Notes under the pieces: model-generated
Database searches by the model: none
What the model was told of the DNA's origin: nothing
The model's input: the letters and a program-made list of their open reading frames with translations, nothing else
In this document: in pieces, positions 1 to 7,713 of the stretch
Layout of the letters: every line of letters begins with the position of its first letter
How positions within the stretch are numbered: position 1 is the stretch's first letter
Origin: an uncultured Chloroflexota bacterium
Lineage (GTDB): Bacteria > Chloroflexota > Anaerolineae > B4-G1 > DUEL01
DNA length: 12,331 bases
NCBI GenBank assembly: GCA_937138275.1
Contig: CAKZOY010000075.1
Location: 1 to 12,331, forward strand
Direction: 5' to 3'
Program-made: the position numbers and the translations under genes

Positions 1-10
1 GTATGAGAAT

Positions 11-39
11 TTGACAAAAAGGCGCGAGTGGTGTATCTT
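11..39 (+). promoter_or_regulatory. Sigma70-type promoter for the toxin-antitoxin pair
   Basis: A perfect -35 box TTGACA (11-16) is followed, after a 17-base spacer, by the -10-like box TATCTT (34-39, 4 of 6 consensus bases). The spacing is ideal and the first start codon lies 33 bases past the -10. A Shine-Dalgarno-like AAGGGG (60-65) sits 6 bases before the ATG at 72. No clear operator palindrome is visible between the promoter and the gene, although autoregulation by the antitoxin would be usual for such modules. Confidence 0.65.
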
Positions 40-71
40 TTTATCACAGCAAAAATCTTAAGGGGCACAGT

Positions 72-335
72 ATGCTTTCCCGGCGAGTGATCATTGAAGT
101 TCCGGAAAAGGTGTTACTGGCTGAGAAGATGGATGAGGAACGGTTCGCCCGCGAATTGCGCATGCTGGCGGCGGTCAAGTTATTTGAGATGGGTCGTCTC
201 TCTTCCGGGCGGGCGGCCGAACTGGCCGGGATGTCCAGAGTGGAATTTCTGTTGAGTTTGGGAAAGTACCAGGTATTCCCCTTCTCGGCCGAACTGGATG
301 AGTTAGAAGCAGCCTATGGCGAAAGCCATCAGTGA
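72..335 (+). CDS. UPF0175 family protein, probable antitoxin
   Basis: This 87-residue protein matches the UPF0175 family, small helix-turn-helix proteins usually encoded just before a DUF3368 PIN-fold protein. The N-terminus (residues 1-12) is strand-like. Residues 20-40 form an Arg/Glu-rich helix. Residues 41-63 (GRLSSGRAAELAGMSRVEFL) are the helix-turn-helix expected to bind DNA. The acidic C-terminal tail (70-84) could contact the toxin. The ATG at 72 is supported by AAGGGG 6 bases upstream and the promoter at 11-39. The last 20 bases overlap the start of the next gene, which suggests translational coupling. The antitoxin role is inferred from family and context. Codon use is less GC-biased than in the downstream housekeeping genes, consistent with acquisition by transfer. 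Confidence 0.85.
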   Translation: MLSRRVIIEVPEKVLLAEKMDEERFARELRMLAAVKLFEMGRLSSGRAAELAGMSRVEFLLSLGKYQVFPFSAELDELEAAYGESHQ

Positions 336-798
336 CACTTCGCCGTTGGTGTATCTGTATCGCATTGGTGGATTGGATTGGCTACCAGTGCTGTTTGAGG
401 ATGTTTGGGTTCCTTCAGCGGTTGTTCAGGAACTGGCAACCGGCCGCACTCTCGGCTACGACGTTCCTGACCCGACGAAGTATGCCTGGCTGCGGTTAGT
501 GGACCCGCATGCTGTGCCGTCGGAGTGGCTGGTTGCCGATTTGGGAGCGGGAGAAATTGCTACTCTGGCCCTGGCCTTTGAGCACCCTGAACATATCTTG
601 TTGTTGGACGACCTGCTTGCCCGCCGTATAGCGCAGGCTGCAGGATTAACGGTATGGGGAACTTTGCGTCTTTTGTTAGAAGCCAAGTCCCACGGGCTGA
701 TTGAACGCGTGGCACCCCAACTGGATGCTCTGGAACGAGCCGGTCTATGGATGTCGCAGGAAATCAAGCATCGTATTCTGAGACTGGCTCATGAGTGA
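316..798 (+). CDS. DUF3368 PIN-like protein, probable toxin nuclease
   Basis: This 160-residue protein fits DUF3368, a PIN-superfamily branch resembling VapC ribonucleases. The family start signature SDTSPLVYL lies at residues 6-14 with acidic D7. E39 lies in VVQELATG, E80 in GAGEIATLALA, and D98/D99 in LLLDDLLARRIAQ. Together these could form the Mg-binding acidic cluster of a PIN active site. The G110-L111 and G127-L128 segments match the usual family C-terminal half, and length is normal. The gene overlaps the antitoxin gene by 20 bases, and its ATG at 316 is the only start placing the PIN signature at the N-terminus. The Shine-Dalgarno is weak, so translation probably depends on coupling. 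The gene looks intact. RNase toxin activity is inferred; the natural target cannot be read from sequence. Confidence 0.85.
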   Translation: MAKAISDTSPLVYLYRIGGLDWLPVLFEDVWVPSAVVQELATGRTLGYDVPDPTKYAWLRLVDPHAVPSEWLVADLGAGEIATLALAFEHPEHILLLDDLLARRIAQAAGLTVWGTLRLLLEAKSHGLIERVAPQLDALERAGLWMSQEIKHRILRLAHE

Positions 799-801
799 GG
801 T

Positions 802-830
802 TTCACATGTGATTCCCGTCGCTGTAGATG
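802..830 (+). promoter_or_regulatory. Weak candidate promoter for the rpsP cluster
   Basis: TTCACA (802-807, 5 of 6 matches to the -35 consensus) is spaced 17 bases from TAGATG (825-830, only 3 of 6 matches to the -10 consensus). It is the best candidate between the toxin gene and rpsP. The -10 is poor, so read-through from the upstream promoter is an equally good explanation for S16 expression. Confidence 0.25.
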
Positions 831-858
831 AGCCAGGGATGCTCCTGGTGCGATCACA
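808..858 (+). promoter_or_regulatory. Possible structured leader RNA ahead of rpsP
   Basis: The sequence can fold with an outer stem TGTGAT (808-813) / ATCACA (853-858). Inside is a second stem CCAGG (833-837) / CCTGG (844-848) with a 6-base loop. It ends 37 bases before the S16 start codon, a suitable place for an autoregulatory or attenuating leader. No known riboswitch or ribosomal-protein leader class is recognised. Such short stems can occur by chance. Confidence 0.25.
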
Positions 859-895
859 GCAACAATGTTCAGAATTCCAATTCTTCAGGAGGAGC

Positions 896-1198
896 ATGGT
901 CAAAATCCGTCTACGACGTGTTGGTGCGAAGAAGCAACCCAGTTATCGGATCGTGGTTACCGACTCGCGGGCGCCGCGGGACGGGGCGTACATTGAGGCC
1001 ATCGGCTTCTACAACCCCCGCACGGAGCCGGAGACGGTGCAAATTCACGAGGATCGGGCGCTTTACTGGCTAAGTGTCGGCGCTCAGCCGACGGAGGCAG
1101 TGGCGCGTCTTCTGGAGAAAAATGGGACGCTGGCCCGGTTTGCCCGGCTGAAGGCCGGGGAACCCCTGGAGGCGCTGATAGCGGAGGCGGCCGCCTGA
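896..1198 (+). CDS. rpsP: 30S ribosomal protein S16
   Basis: This 100-residue protein is a clear S16. It begins MVKIRLRRVGAKKQPSYRI and continues with the family segments VVTDSRAPRDG and IEAIGFYNPRT, then WLSVGAQPTEAVARLLEKNG. S16 binds 16S rRNA during 30S assembly. The open frame extends upstream in phase to 791. I place the start at 896 because S16 proteins begin exactly there and AGGAGG lies at 887-892, 3 bases before the ATG. The 35 possible extra upstream residues do not belong to the family. The C-terminus is a short Ala/Glu-rich tail. It heads the cluster rpsP-khpA-rimM; the usual upstream neighbour ffh is replaced by the toxin-antitoxin pair. Confidence 0.97.
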   Translation: MVKIRLRRVGAKKQPSYRIVVTDSRAPRDGAYIEAIGFYNPRTEPETVQIHEDRALYWLSVGAQPTEAVARLLEKNGTLARFARLKAGEPLEALIAEAAA

Positions 1199-1377
1199 TC
1201 GCGTTCCCAGGGCTTGCCGGCCTGCTGCCGATCGCCGGGTCGGCAATCTGTTGGCGGGGAGTGTCTCCTCCGCCCAAAAACTGACCAAGGGGAGGGGGAA
1301 AATCTGAGAGACCTGTTCCCGCCTGGAACTTCACCTCCGTAATCCAGTCCCATCCACCACCTGCAGGGAGGTCCATC
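1199..1377 (+). other. Non-coding, hairpin-rich spacer between rpsP and khpA
   Basis: No convincing gene is seen here. Several inverted repeats occur. TGCCGA (1226-1231) pairs with TCGGCA (1240-1245). The alternative TTGCCG (1214-1219) pairs with CGGCAA (1241-1246), so the two stems exclude each other. A 9-bp stem with one bulged base spans 1253-1261 / 1265-1274. GGGAA (1296-1300) pairs with TTCCC (1316-1320). None is followed by a T-run on the + strand, so a standard terminator is not supported. The spacer ends in a strong Shine-Dalgarno, GGGAGGT (1366-1372), for khpA. Confidence 0.4.
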
Positions 1378-1614
1378 ATGTCCGCAATGAAAGACCTGGT
1401 TGAGTACATCGCCAAGGCACTGGCCGACAAGCCGAATCAGGTACAGGTCTCCGAAATTGAGGGCGAGGCCGCGCTCATTTTGGAACTGCGGGTCGCTCCG
1501 GAAGATATGGGGCGAATCATCGGCAAGGACGGGCGTACCGCCAACGCGATTCGCACCCTTGTCCGCGTGCTTGCCGCAAAGCAGGGAAAGCGGGTAACTC
1601 TGGAGATTGTCTGA
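1378..1614 (+). CDS. khpA: KH-domain RNA-binding protein KhpA
   Basis: This 78-residue protein consists of one KH domain of the KhpA (YlqC) family. The RNA-binding GxxG loop is GKDG at residues 49-52, inside MGRIIGKDGRTANAIRTLV (44-62). The N-terminal helix begins MKDLVEYIAKAL, and the C-terminal strand is RVTLEIV. Known relatives form a dimer with KhpB/Jag and bind many RNAs, affecting cell division and translation. The position between rpsP and rimM is the standard one in many bacteria. The ATG at 1378 has GGGAGGT 5 bases upstream. The end overlaps the most upstream possible rimM start by 8 bases, suggesting coupled translation. Confidence 0.93.
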   Translation: MSAMKDLVEYIAKALADKPNQVQVSEIEGEAALILELRVAPEDMGRIIGKDGRTANAIRTLVRVLAAKQGKRVTLEIV

Positions 1615-2188
1615 TCGTCGTCGGTCTTATTCTTTCCGAAAAGAGTCCACAAAAGCGCGAGGCCCCGGGTCGCCGCCTCGGCCCGAGGAGCCCCGCTTTT
1701 TGATTGTCGGCCGCATCCTGCGCCCCCACGGAATCCGCGGGGAGATGCGGATGGAAATCCTTACCGGTTACCCGGAGCGGCTTTCTTCGCATCGCGTCTT
1801 TTACCTGGGCCCACAGGCGAAACCCTACCCGGTGGAGGGCGTCCGTTTCCATCGGGAAGCGGCGATCATCAAACTGGCCGGCTGCGATGACCGGAACGCC
1901 GCCGAGGCCCTGCGCGGCCTGCTGGTCCACATCCCCCTAGAAGACGCAATCCCCCTGGAGGAAGGAGAGTACTACTACTTCCAGGTCGTCGGGGTGGAAG
2001 TGTTTACCGATCAGGGGGAGCACCTGGGCCAGGTGGTGGACGTGATGGAGACAAAGGCCAACGATGTCTACGTCGTCCGCGGGCCGCGCGGGGAAATTCT
2101 CATCCCCGCCGTGGAGGACATCGTCCGCGAACTGGACCTGACCGCCCGCCGGATGGTCATCGTCCCGATATCGGGGCTATTGCCGTAA
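1607..2188 (+). CDS. rimM: 16S rRNA processing / 30S maturation factor RimM
   Basis: RimM binds S19 and the 16S 3' domain during 30S assembly. The N-terminal RimM domain starts at FLIVGRILRPHGIRGEMRME (residues 32-51), with the hallmark PHGIRGE. The C-terminal PRC-barrel contains YYYFQVVGVEVFT and a segment ending EILIPAVEDIVRELDL. The total of 193 residues is slightly long for the family because of a Pro/Arg-rich stretch of about 31 residues before the conserved domain. Two starts are possible. TTG at 1607 overlaps the khpA stop codon region, with GGAG only one base away. TTG at 1703 has GAGGAG (1685-1690) with nine bewteen and the codon suitably spaced just before the conserved strand. I keep the longer form but regard the second start as nearly as likely. 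trmD, the usual next gene, is absent. Confidence 0.93.
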   Translation: MSDRRRSYSFRKESTKARGPGSPPRPEEPRFLIVGRILRPHGIRGEMRMEILTGYPERLSSHRVFYLGPQAKPYPVEGVRFHREAAIIKLAGCDDRNAAEALRGLLVHIPLEDAIPLEEGEYYYFQVVGVEVFTDQGEHLGQVVDVMETKANDVYVVRGPRGEILIPAVEDIVRELDLTARRMVIVPISGLLP

Positions 2189-2197
2189 TGGGAGTCC

Positions 2198-2234
2198 AGG
2201 GGTGCGGCAGCGGCGAAGCCGCTGCCGCACCCCT
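2198..2234. repeat. 17-bp perfect palindrome with GAA loop between rimM and dprA
   Basis: The left arm 2198-2214 and right arm 2218-2234 pair perfectly around the three-base loop GAA (2215-2217). The centre reads GCGAAGC (2213-2219). It starts 9 bases after the rimM stop and ends 23 bases before the dprA ATG. No T-run follows on either strand, so it is not a normal intrinsic terminator. It more likely represents a dispersed palindromic repeat. It could still slow transcription or protect mRNA ends. It resembles the palindromes near 7367, 7714 and 9504 in loop and design but not in arm sequence. Confidence 0.9.
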
Positions 2235-2257
2235 CTATCCTCCCCACCGCAACGCGG

Positions 2258-3340
2258 ATGAGCGAGAGCGCGCGCTACTACGTCGGATTCAACCGGGTGC
2301 GCGGCATTGGCCCGGCCCGCCTGCGCATGCTGCTGGATGTCTTCGGGGACGCCGAGAGGGCATGGCACGCTCCCGCCGAAGCGCTTGCTCGCGCTGGCCT
2401 GGACCGCCGGTCGCTGGAGAACTTGCTGGAGACGCGCGCCCATCTGGACCTGGACCGGGAGATGCGCCGGATCGCTGCCGTGGGCGCTCACGTCCTCACC
2501 TGGGAGGACGGGGAGTACCCGAAACTTCTGGCGGAAATCCCCGACCCGCCACCGGTCCTGTACGTCCGCGGGGAACTGAAACCGGAGGACGCCTGGGCAG
2601 TGGCGGTGGTGGGAACCCGTCGGGCCAGCGCGTATGGGCGGGAGGTCACCCGAAGGCTGGTCACCGCACTGGTGCAGGCCGGGGTCACAATTGTCAGCGG
2701 GCTGGCGCGGGGGATAGACACGGTGGCCCACCAGACCGCGCTGGAGGCCGGAGGCCGCACCATCGCTGTCCTGGGCTGCGGGATTGACCTGGTCTATCCG
2801 CCGGAGCACCGCGATCTGGCCCGCCGAATCGCCGCTCAGGGCGCGCTGGTCACCGAATATCCGCTGGGGACGCAACCGGAGCCGGGCAATTTCCCCCCGC
2901 GCAACCGCATCATCAGCGGGCTGAGTCTGGGGGTCGTCGTCACCGAGGCGGGGCGGGATAGCGGGGCCATCATCACCGCCGACTACGCCGCTGAGCAGGG
3001 GCGGGATGTCTTCGCCGTCCCCGGCTCCATCCTTGCCGCTGGGTGCGCAGGCCCCAACCGCCTTATCCAGGACGGCGCCAGGCCGGTGCTGGAGCCCAAC
3101 GACATCCTGCGGGAACTGAATCTGACGATGGTCGCCCAGCAGGCGGAGGCCCGCCAGGCCCTGCCAGCGACCGAGACGGAGGCGCTGATCCTCTCCCATC
3201 TGAGCGACGAACCCGTCCACGTGGACGATCTGACCCGCGCGGTAGGGTTGCCGGTCGCCCAGGTCACCAGTACGCTGGCCCTGATGGAGTTGAAGGGAAT
3301 GGTGCGGCAGGTGGGGGGGATGAAGTATTGTAAATTCTAA
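2258..3340 (+). CDS. dprA: DNA-processing protein DprA (Smf)
   Basis: DprA binds incoming single-stranded DNA and loads RecA during natural transformation. The 360 residues show an N-terminal helix-hairpin-helix-like region (about 10-60). A Rossmann-like core follows with VVGTR (117-121), SGLARGID (147-154), VLGCGIDLVYP (171-181), FPPRNRIISGLS (212-223) and SGAIITADYA (235-244). A C-terminal winged helix spans about 305-360. All family signatures are present and length is normal. The ATG at 2258 has no good Shine-Dalgarno, and a stable hairpin lies 23 bases upstream, so initiation may be weak or need re-initiation. The last residues (KYCKF) and the TAA stop lie partly in an AT-rich repeat (3331-3360), suggesting the original 3' end was altered by an insertion. 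Presence of dprA alone does not prove competence. Confidence 0.95.
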   Translation: MSESARYYVGFNRVRGIGPARLRMLLDVFGDAERAWHAPAEALARAGLDRRSLENLLETRAHLDLDREMRRIAAVGAHVLTWEDGEYPKLLAEIPDPPPVLYVRGELKPEDAWAVAVVGTRRASAYGREVTRRLVTALVQAGVTIVSGLARGIDTVAHQTALEAGGRTIAVLGCGIDLVYPPEHRDLARRIAAQGALVTEYPLGTQPEPGNFPPRNRIISGLSLGVVVTEAGRDSGAIITADYAAEQGRDVFAVPGSILAAGCAGPNRLIQDGARPVLEPNDILRELNLTMVAQQAEARQALPATETEALILSHLSDEPVHVDDLTRAVGLPVAQVTSTLALMELKGMVRQVGGMKYCKF

Positions 3341-3360
3341 ATTCTAAATTGCAAATTTAG
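3331..3360. repeat. AT-rich short repeat at the dprA-manC junction
   Basis: Thirty bases of nearly pure A/T interrupt GC-rich DNA. The heptamer AAATTCT occurs twice in tandem (3332-3338, 3339-3345). It is followed by the palindrome AAATT-GCA-AATTT (3346-3358). The octamer GCAAATTT (3351-3358) recurs at 12301-12308 near the right edge. The dprA stop codon lies inside the repeat. It may supply promoter-like AT content for manC, but no good -35/-10 pair is visible. Confidence 0.7.
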
Positions 3361-3371
3361 GGGAGGATGGA

Positions 3372-4448
3372 ATGGCATCATTTTTCGCGTTGATTATGGC
3401 GGGCGGTGGCGGGACACGGTTGTGGCCTCTGAGCCGCCGATCCCGCCCCAAGCAGGCGCTCACTCTGGTGGGCGAACGGACGATGTTTGAGCACGCGGTG
3501 GACCGCATCGCATCCCTCTTCCAGCCGGAAGATATTTTCGTGGTCACCGGAGAGGATCAGGTGGAGTCCCTGCTCATCCAGGCGCCGGAACTCCCCCGCC
3601 GGAACTTCCTGGTAGAGCCGGTGGGTCAGGGAACGGCCCCCGCCATCGGCCTGGGCGCCGTCCACCTGCGCCGACGGGACTCCCAGGGGGTGATGGCTGT
3701 CCTCACCGCCGACCATTTTATCCGGGATGTGGAGAAATTCCGCCGGGTGCTGACGGCTGCCGCGGAGGTCGCCGAAAAGGGACACCTGGTCACCCTGGGC
3801 ATCACCCCGTCTTTCCCTTCCACCGGTTTCGGCTACATCCAGCAGGGGGAGATGTTGTACGAGGTGGACGGGTTCACCGTCTTCCGTGCCGAGCGGTTCA
3901 CCGAGAAGCCCAGCCCGGAGACGGCGTTCCAGATGGTAGAATCCGGCCTCTACACCTGGAACAGCGGGATGTTCATCTGGCGGATAGACCGGATTATGGA
4001 GGAGTTCGCCCGCCAGATGCCGGATCTCTACGACGCGCTGATGCAGGTTGATGCCGTCCTGGGCACGCCAGCCTACGAACCCACCCTGCAGCGGCTCTGG
4101 CCCGAACTGGATTCCCAGTCCATTGACTACGGTGTGATGGAAGGGGCAGAGGACGTCGTGGTGATTCCGGTGGACATCGGCTGGTCGGATGTGGGGAACT
4201 GGTCCAGCATGCGGGAGATTCTCCCCGCCGACCGGGATGGCAATGTGGTGGTCGGGGAGTATGTGGGCATAGATACCAGTAATACGATTGTTTTCGGTGG
4301 CAAACGGTTGGTCGCCACTATCGGCCTGGAAGATGTGATCATCGTGGATACCGATGATGCGCTGCTCATCTCTCCGGTGGAGCGGGAGCAGGATGTGCGG
4401 GAACTGGTGCGCCGACTTCAGGAGATGGGGCGGAAGGAAGTTTTGTGA
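3372..4448 (+). CDS. manC: Mannose-1-phosphate guanylyltransferase (GDP-mannose pyrophosphorylase)
   Basis: The enzyme makes GDP-mannose from mannose-1-phosphate and GTP, for cell-surface polysaccharide, glycan or compatible-solute synthesis. The nucleotide-binding signature GGGGTRLWPLSR lies at residues 11-22, with K27 of RPKQ. TADHFI (112-117) carries the metal-binding aspartate. FTEKP (176-180), WNSGMFIW (196-203), SIDYGVME (250-257) and WSDVGNW (271-277) complete the family pattern. At 358 residues it is the short monofunctional type; the C-terminal phosphomannose isomerase domain of bifunctional forms is missing. The ATG at 3372 has GGGAGG (3361-3366) 5 bases upstream. No other sugar-nucleotide gene is nearby, so the end product is unknown. 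AT-rich repeats flank the gene on both sides. Confidence 0.93.
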   Translation: MASFFALIMAGGGGTRLWPLSRRSRPKQALTLVGERTMFEHAVDRIASLFQPEDIFVVTGEDQVESLLIQAPELPRRNFLVEPVGQGTAPAIGLGAVHLRRRDSQGVMAVLTADHFIRDVEKFRRVLTAAAEVAEKGHLVTLGITPSFPSTGFGYIQQGEMLYEVDGFTVFRAERFTEKPSPETAFQMVESGLYTWNSGMFIWRIDRIMEEFARQMPDLYDALMQVDAVLGTPAYEPTLQRLWPELDSQSIDYGVMEGAEDVVVIPVDIGWSDVGNWSSMREILPADRDGNVVVGEYVGIDTSNTIVFGGKRLVATIGLEDVIIVDTDDALLISPVEREQDVRELVRRLQEMGRKEVL

Positions 4449-4473
4449 GTAAAACGTAATGCGTAAAACGTAA
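4449..4473 (+). repeat. Direct repeat GTAAAACGTAA x2 at the manC 3' end
   Basis: The 11-mer GTAAAACGTAA occurs at 4449-4459 and 4463-4473, a 14-base period. It begins directly after the manC TGA and ends 4 bases before the next ATG. Like the repeat at 3331-3360, it is AT-rich and sits exactly at a gene junction. It provides no Shine-Dalgarno to the following gene. Confidence 0.7.
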
Positions 4474-4477
4474 CAGG

Positions 4478-4924
4478 ATGGACGCTTTTCGTCGGTATTC
4501 GGTGGATGAGGCCCAACTGGGGGAGTATCTGGAGCGGATGGCAGAGGCACTGGAGGGCCTGCAGGGGTTGGTCGCAGCGGTCCTCTACGGCTCTGCTGCC
4601 GAGGGGTTGCCGTTCCGGGACCTGGACATCGCGCTGGTGGTGGATCGGGCCGTCTGTCCGGCGGAGAAGGACTGGGACCTGCTGAACGATGCGGTGGACC
4701 TTCTCGCTCCTCTGGTGCCGGTGCCGGTGGACGTTCGGGTCGTCAACGATGCCCCGCTGGCCCTTCGGTATCGCGTCGTGTTCGGCCGGCCGTTCTTGAT
4801 CCGGGACAGGGAGGCTTACGAAGAGTTTGCGGCCCGCTCCTGGGACCTCTATCTGGACTTTGAGCCGGTTTCCCGACGGTATTTGGAGGAGATAAACAAC
4901 GGAATTTCGGGAGGCAATTGCTGA
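4478..4924 (+). CDS. Minimal nucleotidyltransferase (MNT/MntA-like), orphan
   Basis: This 148-residue protein has the pol-beta nucleotidyltransferase signature: LYGSAAEGLPFRDLDIALV, with G38-S39, the metal-binding pair D48 and D50, and a likely third carboxylate D85 in PVDVRVV. The spacing is GS-x8-D-x-D. Helix 1 (about 10-29) precedes the catalytic strand. C-terminal residues 108-142 resemble the tail of MntA proteins. MntA antitoxins AMPylate HepT (DUF86) toxins, but no HepT gene lies on either side, so the usual toxin-antitoxin role is not supported here. It may be a stand-alone adenylyl- or nucleotidyltransferase. The ATG at 4478 has no clear Shine-Dalgarno, and a GTG at 4502 is an alternative. 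Its stop TGA directly abuts the topA ATG. Confidence 0.75.
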   Translation: MDAFRRYSVDEAQLGEYLERMAEALEGLQGLVAAVLYGSAAEGLPFRDLDIALVVDRAVCPAEKDWDLLNDAVDLLAPLVPVPVDVRVVNDAPLALRYRVVFGRPFLIRDREAYEEFAARSWDLYLDFEPVSRRYLEEINNGISGGNC

Positions 4925-7264
<2,340 letters not shown>

Positions 7265-7268
7265 CGAT

Positions 7269-7311
7269 CCTTTTGCCTGACCGTTTTACGGTCGGGTGGA
7301 GTCCCAAAAGG
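7269..7311 (+). terminator. Possible terminator or structured 3' end after topA
   Basis: An inner 9-bp stem (7276-7284 / 7288-7296, loop TTT, one G-T pair) is stacked on an outer 7-bp stem CCTTTTG (7269-7275) / CAAAAGG (7305-7311), with an 8-base bulge between. It begins 4 bases after the topA stop. A T-run is not adjacent (only TTTT near 7323), so efficiency as an intrinsic terminator is doubtful. Confidence 0.4.
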
Positions 7312-7351
7312 CTGCTTGAGGTGTTTTAACCCCCTCATCCCCCCGGCCGCA

Positions 7352-7437
7352 AAGGGGAGAAAAATGGTGGGTTTTGGCGCTGGCGGCCTTCGGCCGCCAG
7401 CGCCAAAACCCACACAAAATTCCCCCTCCCCGCGGGG
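7352..7437 (+). repeat. Dispersed palindromic repeat, copy A
   Basis: The core is a perfect 22-bp palindrome (7367-7388 / 7392-7413) around loop TTC. It is flanked on the left by GGGGAGAAAAAT and on the right by ACAAAATTCCCCCTCCCC and a G-rich tail. Copy B (9487-9574) has the same order of flank, palindrome and flank in the same orientation. The outer flanks are themselves partly complementary, so the whole unit could fold as one long stem. No transposase is present, so it resembles a non-autonomous miniature or REP-like element. Confidence 0.85.
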
Positions 7438-7470
7438 CGGGCGATTCGTCCGCCTTCAGCGGGGAGGGGG
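7422..7470. repeat. 12-bp inverted repeat with nested hairpin
   Basis: CCCCCTCCCCGC (7422-7433) pairs perfectly with GCGGGGAGGGGG (7459-7470) across a 25-base loop. Inside the loop an 8-bp stem (7436-7443 / 7447-7454, one G-T pair) forms. Copy B has a corresponding inner hairpin, GCGGAC / GTCCGC near 9580-9596, suggesting this is a second part of the same repeat element. Confidence 0.7.
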
Positions 7471-7502
7471 GCGAGGGGACATACGCCTCAATTAAGATTC
7501 CA

Positions 7503-7560
7503 GCGACTGAAAGTCGCCCCTGGAGGGCCTTCGGCCGACGGTCGGCCTTCACCGACCGTT
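7503..7560. repeat. Three consecutive small hairpins, two with GAA/TTC loops
   Basis: GCGACT (7503-7508) pairs with AGTCGC (7512-7517) around GAA. GGCC (7526-7529) pairs with GGCC (7533-7536) around TTC. ACGGTCGG (7538-7545) pairs with CCGACCGT (7552-7559) around a 6-base loop. All are perfect stems. Confidence 0.65.
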
Positions 7561-7566
7561 CGCAGG

Positions 7567-7626
7567 GGGATGCCCTGTAGGGATACCCCTTGTGGGTATC
7601 CTTTGGATGCCCTTTGGGGGCATCCC
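7567..7626. repeat. GGATRCCC hairpin array
   Basis: GGATACCC (7581-7588) pairs with GGGTATCC (7594-7601), and GGATGCCC (7605-7612) pairs with GGGCATCC (7618-7625), each with a 5-base loop. A further GGGATGCCC-like arm at about 7567-7575 could pair with the last arm instead. The units are variants of one another, with a compensated A-T/G-C change in the stem, which suggests that pairing is maintained. Confidence 0.65.
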
Positions 7627-7633
7627 GAAGCCG

Positions 7634-7647
7634 CAGGTTTCAACCTG
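7634..7647. repeat. Small hairpin CAGGT-TTCA-ACCTG
   Basis: A perfect 5-bp stem (7634-7638 / 7643-7647) with a 4-base loop follows the GGATRCCC hairpins. It is short and notable only because it sits in a row of similar structures. Confidence 0.45.
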
Positions 7648-7713
7648 ACGGCGTTTTTCAGCAGCCTCCACGGCGGGGCGAGGGGGCTGCCTGAAACGGT
7701 TTGCCATACGAGG

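Noticed and set aside
1290..1345. TPP-riboswitch-like CTGAGA (1304-1309) downstream of a G-rich run
   Set aside because: The second conserved half of the thiamine riboswitch and the usual helix pairings are missing, and khpA is not a thiamine gene.
2188..2787. 199-residue open frame starting at the rimM stop codon
   Set aside because: It runs through dprA in another frame, is Gly/Arg/Pro-rich with no family likeness, and is a high-GC shadow.
4478..4924. MntA-HepT type VII toxin-antitoxin system
   Set aside because: Only the nucleotidyltransferase is present; the flanking genes are manC and topA.
7503..7626. CRISPR-like array of short repeats
   Set aside because: Units differ in sequence and spacing, there are no regular spacers, and no cas gene is present.
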